Origin: Bacillota bacterium | GTDB lineage: Bacteria; Bacillota; Clostridia; Lachnospirales; Lachnospiraceae | Assembly: GCA_023424995.1 (NCBI GenBank) | Contig: JAFADH010000264.1 | Span: 1 to 6,918, forward strand | Length of the DNA: 6,918 nt | Direction: 5' to 3' | In this document: positions 5,591 to 6,918 of the stretch, one piece after another | Numbering within the stretch: position 1 is the stretch's first letter | How the letters are laid out: each line of letters starts with the position of its first letter | Program-made: the position numbers and the translations under genes | The notes under the pieces: generated by a model | Seen by the model: only the letters and a program-made list of their open reading frames with translations | Told to the model about the DNA's origin: nothing | Databases searched by the model: none

Positions 5591-5688
5591 GGAATAATCC
5601 AAGGTAAGTTCACATGATCAAAGCAATCCCGGGGATAAGTCCGCTTTATAGATCAATCCAAAGAAAGCACGTTTTCATTTCTTTGTCC
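5539..5688. repeat. Degenerate 30-bp tandem repeat, four to five units
   Basis: Units begin at 5539, 5569, 5599, 5628 and 5658 (lengths 30, 30, 29, 30 and about 30). Units 1, 2 and 4 start CCCGGGG; units 3 and 5 start with the diverged CCAAGG and CCAAAG. Units 1 and 2 match at 22 of 30 positions without gaps. Units 2 and 4 match at about 24 positions with two single-base gaps, sharing CCCGGGG, a TTTAT core and an ATNAAT-like end. The array fills most of the space between alsK and the second AraC gene. It does not encode an ORF. Confidence 0.65.
5659..5685. promoter_or_regulatory. Perfect 8-bp inverted repeat upstream of the second araC promoter
   Basis: CAAAGAAA (5659-5666) and TTTCTTTG (5678-5685) pair exactly around 11 bases. 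The right arm ends 16 bases before the -35 box at 5702, and the centre is about 65 bases upstream of the inferred start. This is a plausible operator for auto- or cross-regulation. It coincides with the last, most diverged tandem-repeat unit. Confidence 0.4.
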
Positions 5689-5701
5689 GAAATATCATAA
5701 A

Positions 5702-5730
5702 TTTACACCTGCCTGATTGTAGTATATAAT
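5702..5730 (+). promoter_or_regulatory. Sigma-A-type promoter for the second AraC gene
   Basis: TTTACA (5702-5707) and TATAAT (5725-5730) are separated by exactly 17 bases, one mismatch from the full consensus. Transcription would start near 5737 and leave a leader of about 84 bases. This is the strongest promoter in the window and implies basal expression of the regulator independent of the allose operon. Confidence 0.75.
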
Positions 5731-5751
5731 AAAAAAGAAATGCATAACTTA

Positions 5752-5776
5752 ATTGAGCTTAATATTATAGCTCAAT
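5752..5776 (+). promoter_or_regulatory. Inverted repeat in the leader of the second AraC gene
   Basis: ATTGAGCT (5752-5759) and AGCTCAAT (5769-5776) are exact reverse complements with a 9-base AT spacer. They lie about 15-40 bases downstream of the inferred transcription start. A protein bound here would act as a roadblock repressor; as RNA it would be a hairpin in the leader. Ten bases, TAACTTAATT (5745-5754), are shared with the divergent region at 1225-1234. Confidence 0.45.
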
Positions 5777-5820
5777 CTATAGTTCGATAAAATTATGATA
5801 TACGGCAAGGAGAATACCGA

Positions 5821-6657
5821 ATGCGTGCGGAATATTTCAATCAGCCTCTGACCGGTCTGGATCTGGAATTGTATTATTGCGGTTACGAGGACTGTATCGA
5901 TAATTTTTATGCGGGTCCTTTTCAAAAAAATGAATTTCTTCTCCACTTCGTTATAAAGGGCAACGGGTTTTTCAAAGCAGATGACGCAACCTATGAAGTT
6001 AAGGAAAATGACTATTTCATCATATTTCCGAATCAGATCGTGAGATATTGGTCGGAGGAAAAGCCGGCCTGGTCCTTTTGCTGGATTGCAGTTAACGGGG
6101 ATAAAGCGGCGGATTATCTGAAAGATTCCGGTATCAGCAGGAATACCCCGGTAAAACCCATAGCCAAACGTGCCTGCCACGAAATAAAAAAGCAGGTGGA
6201 TCAAATGCTCCAGTTGTTTTCCCTGAAACCGCACAGCTACCGGACCGGATTGCTTGCAAATCTGTATTCCATTATTTCTATAATAGAGCAGGAATATAAG
6301 GATTCTATGATCCCCTCTCCCAAAAAAGCAATAAATGATTATGTTAACAAGGGCCTTCTATTTATTGAATATAATTATAACCGGGGCATCTCCGTAAAAG
6401 AAGTCGCAGAATATGTTAATTTAGACCGCTCCTACTTCTCGAAGATATTTAAAAGACAGACAGGCATATCTCCCCAGGAATATATCCTTAACCACCGGGT
6501 CACACAGGCCATACAGTTATTAAAGACCACCTCCCTGTCTTTAGAAGAAATCAGCAAATGTGTGGGGATTGATGAGGAGTATTATTTCTGGAGGGTATTT
6601 AAAAAATCTACCGGCTATTCTCCTTCCGAATACAGAAAGACGATCCTGCGTGATTAA
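5821..6657 (+). CDS. AraC-family transcriptional regulator (second, MsmR-like)
   Basis: A 278-residue cytoplasmic regulator. The N-terminal cupin-like sensor (about 25-95) contains LLHFVIKGNGFFKA, YEVKENDYFIIFP and WSFCWIAVNG, a pattern seen in sugar-responsive AraC activators of the MsmR/RafR kind. The C-terminus carries two helix-turn-helix units: about 192-214 (VKEVAEYVNLDRSYFSKIF) and about 241-264 (LEEISKCVGIDEEYYFWRVF), each followed by the RQTG or KSTG turn and SPxEY. The ATG has AAGGAG at 8 bases spacing. It has its own promoter and is separated from the operon by a terminator-like dyad. It may control the operon, itself, or a gene outside the window such as a transporter; the sequence does not decide. 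It is not a duplicate of the minus-strand AraC gene: the sensor domains differ clearly. Confidence 0.95.
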   Translation: MRAEYFNQPLTGLDLELYYCGYEDCIDNFYAGPFQKNEFLLHFVIKGNGFFKADDATYEVKENDYFIIFPNQIVRYWSEEKPAWSFCWIAVNGDKAADYLKDSGISRNTPVKPIAKRACHEIKKQVDQMLQLFSLKPHSYRTGLLANLYSIISIIEQEYKDSMIPSPKKAINDYVNKGLLFIEYNYNRGISVKEVAEYVNLDRSYFSKIFKRQTGISPQEYILNHRVTQAIQLLKTTSLSLEEISKCVGIDEEYYFWRVFKKSTGYSPSEYRKTILRD

Positions 6658-6831
6658 TCATGTAACCCGATTCAGGTTAAAAGGAAAAAATAATATTATA
6701 GGGAAGATTGCATTAATAAAAAAGGAAGGGGTTTCACTTCCGTCATCTTAATGACTATTCGCATAATTGTACGGATGCTGTCTTTTAGAATTATAGTAAC
6801 CCCTTGACGGGGAGCTTATCGGCGGCGTGAG
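6658..6831. other. Convergent intergenic region with several small hairpins
   Basis: No gene is seen here. It lies between the stop of the second AraC gene and the possible minus-strand gene end. Paired segments include TAACC/GGTTA (6663-6667 and 6675-6679), GTCAT/ATGAC (6742-6746 and 6751-6755), TCCGT/ACGGA (6739-6743 and 6771-6775), CCCC/GGGG (6800-6803 and 6809-6812), and an outer pair AAGGGGTT/AACCCCTT (6726-6733 and 6798-6805). Several are mutually exclusive. No clear plus-strand T-run follows any of them, so the AraC terminator is unresolved. Confidence 0.45.
6718..6741 (-). terminator. Intrinsic terminator reading leftward
   Basis: On the minus strand, GGAAG (6741-6737) and CTTCC (6728-6724) form a 5-bp stem with an 8-base loop and are followed directly by TTTTTT (6723-6718). 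It sits about 90 bases beyond the stop of the partial minus-strand reading frame, which suits a 3' end for that gene. The stem is short. Confidence 0.5.
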
Positions 6832-6918
6832 TTACCTGTAATATCTAAGAAAATCGTCGATACGTGTCCTTGTGCTCTGTCTTGGTTTATCTGAAAACCG
6901 AATTGTTACCCATCCATC
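6832..6918 (-). CDS. Possible C-terminal end of a hypothetical protein (partial)
   Basis: The only minus-strand frame open from the right edge runs 28 codons to a TAA at 6832-6834; the other two frames stop within about ten codons or fewer. The encoded tail is strongly charged and includes RFSDKPR and RIDDFLRYY, which reads like a real protein end rather than random sequence. I do not recognise the family. A leftward terminator-like hairpin downstream supports a gene ending here. With so few codons, chance cannot be excluded. Confidence 0.4.
   Translation of the reverse strand, partial: DGWVTIRFSDKPRQSTRTRIDDFLRYYR

Noticed and set aside
5749..6234. 161-codon open frame antisense to the second AraC gene and its leader
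   Set aside because: It overlaps a clear AraC coding sequence and its promoter region, and its translation shows no family features.

Overview
The window looks like a piece of a chromosome from a low-to-mid GC Firmicute, most likely a gut-type member of the Clostridia (Lachnospiraceae-like). The reasons are strong AGGAGG-type ribosome binding sites, an AT-rich intergenic sequence with TATAAT boxes, and proteins in clostridial style. This placement is an inference from reading; no database was searched.

Layout. Positions 1-159 hold two copies of a 91-bp-period direct repeat with hairpins and no gene. An AraC-family regulator lies on the minus strand (333-1097). A 414-bp divergent regulatory region (1098-1511) contains three inverted repeats and a TATAAT box. 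A five-gene plus-strand operon follows: a zinc-dependent MDR dehydrogenase (1512-2462), a xylose-isomerase-like TIM-barrel sugar isomerase/epimerase (2477-3310), an AlsE-type epimerase (3410-4060), RpiB (4171-4626) and an AlsK-type ROK kinase (4627-5532). A 12-bp inverted repeat immediately follows the last stop and starts a degenerate 30-bp tandem repeat (5539 to about 5688). A second, different AraC-family regulator (5821-6657) has its own near-consensus sigma-A promoter. The right edge has a terminator-like hairpin reading leftward and the C-terminal end of a possible minus-strand gene (6832-6918).

How the genes work together. The last three operon genes form a complete D-allose module: AlsK phosphorylates allose to allose 6-phosphate, RpiB isomerises it to allulose 6-phosphate, and AlsE epimerises that to fructose 6-phosphate for glycolysis. 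No transporter is present in the window. In place of the E. coli-type allose ABC transporter genes, the operon begins with an NAD-type dehydrogenase and a sugar isomerase/epimerase. These may produce allose, or another substrate for the module, from a polyol, a keto-sugar or a glycoside. That upstream chemistry is the main unknown here. The two flanking AraC regulators and the unusual number of perfect dyads around the promoters suggest substrate-controlled expression.
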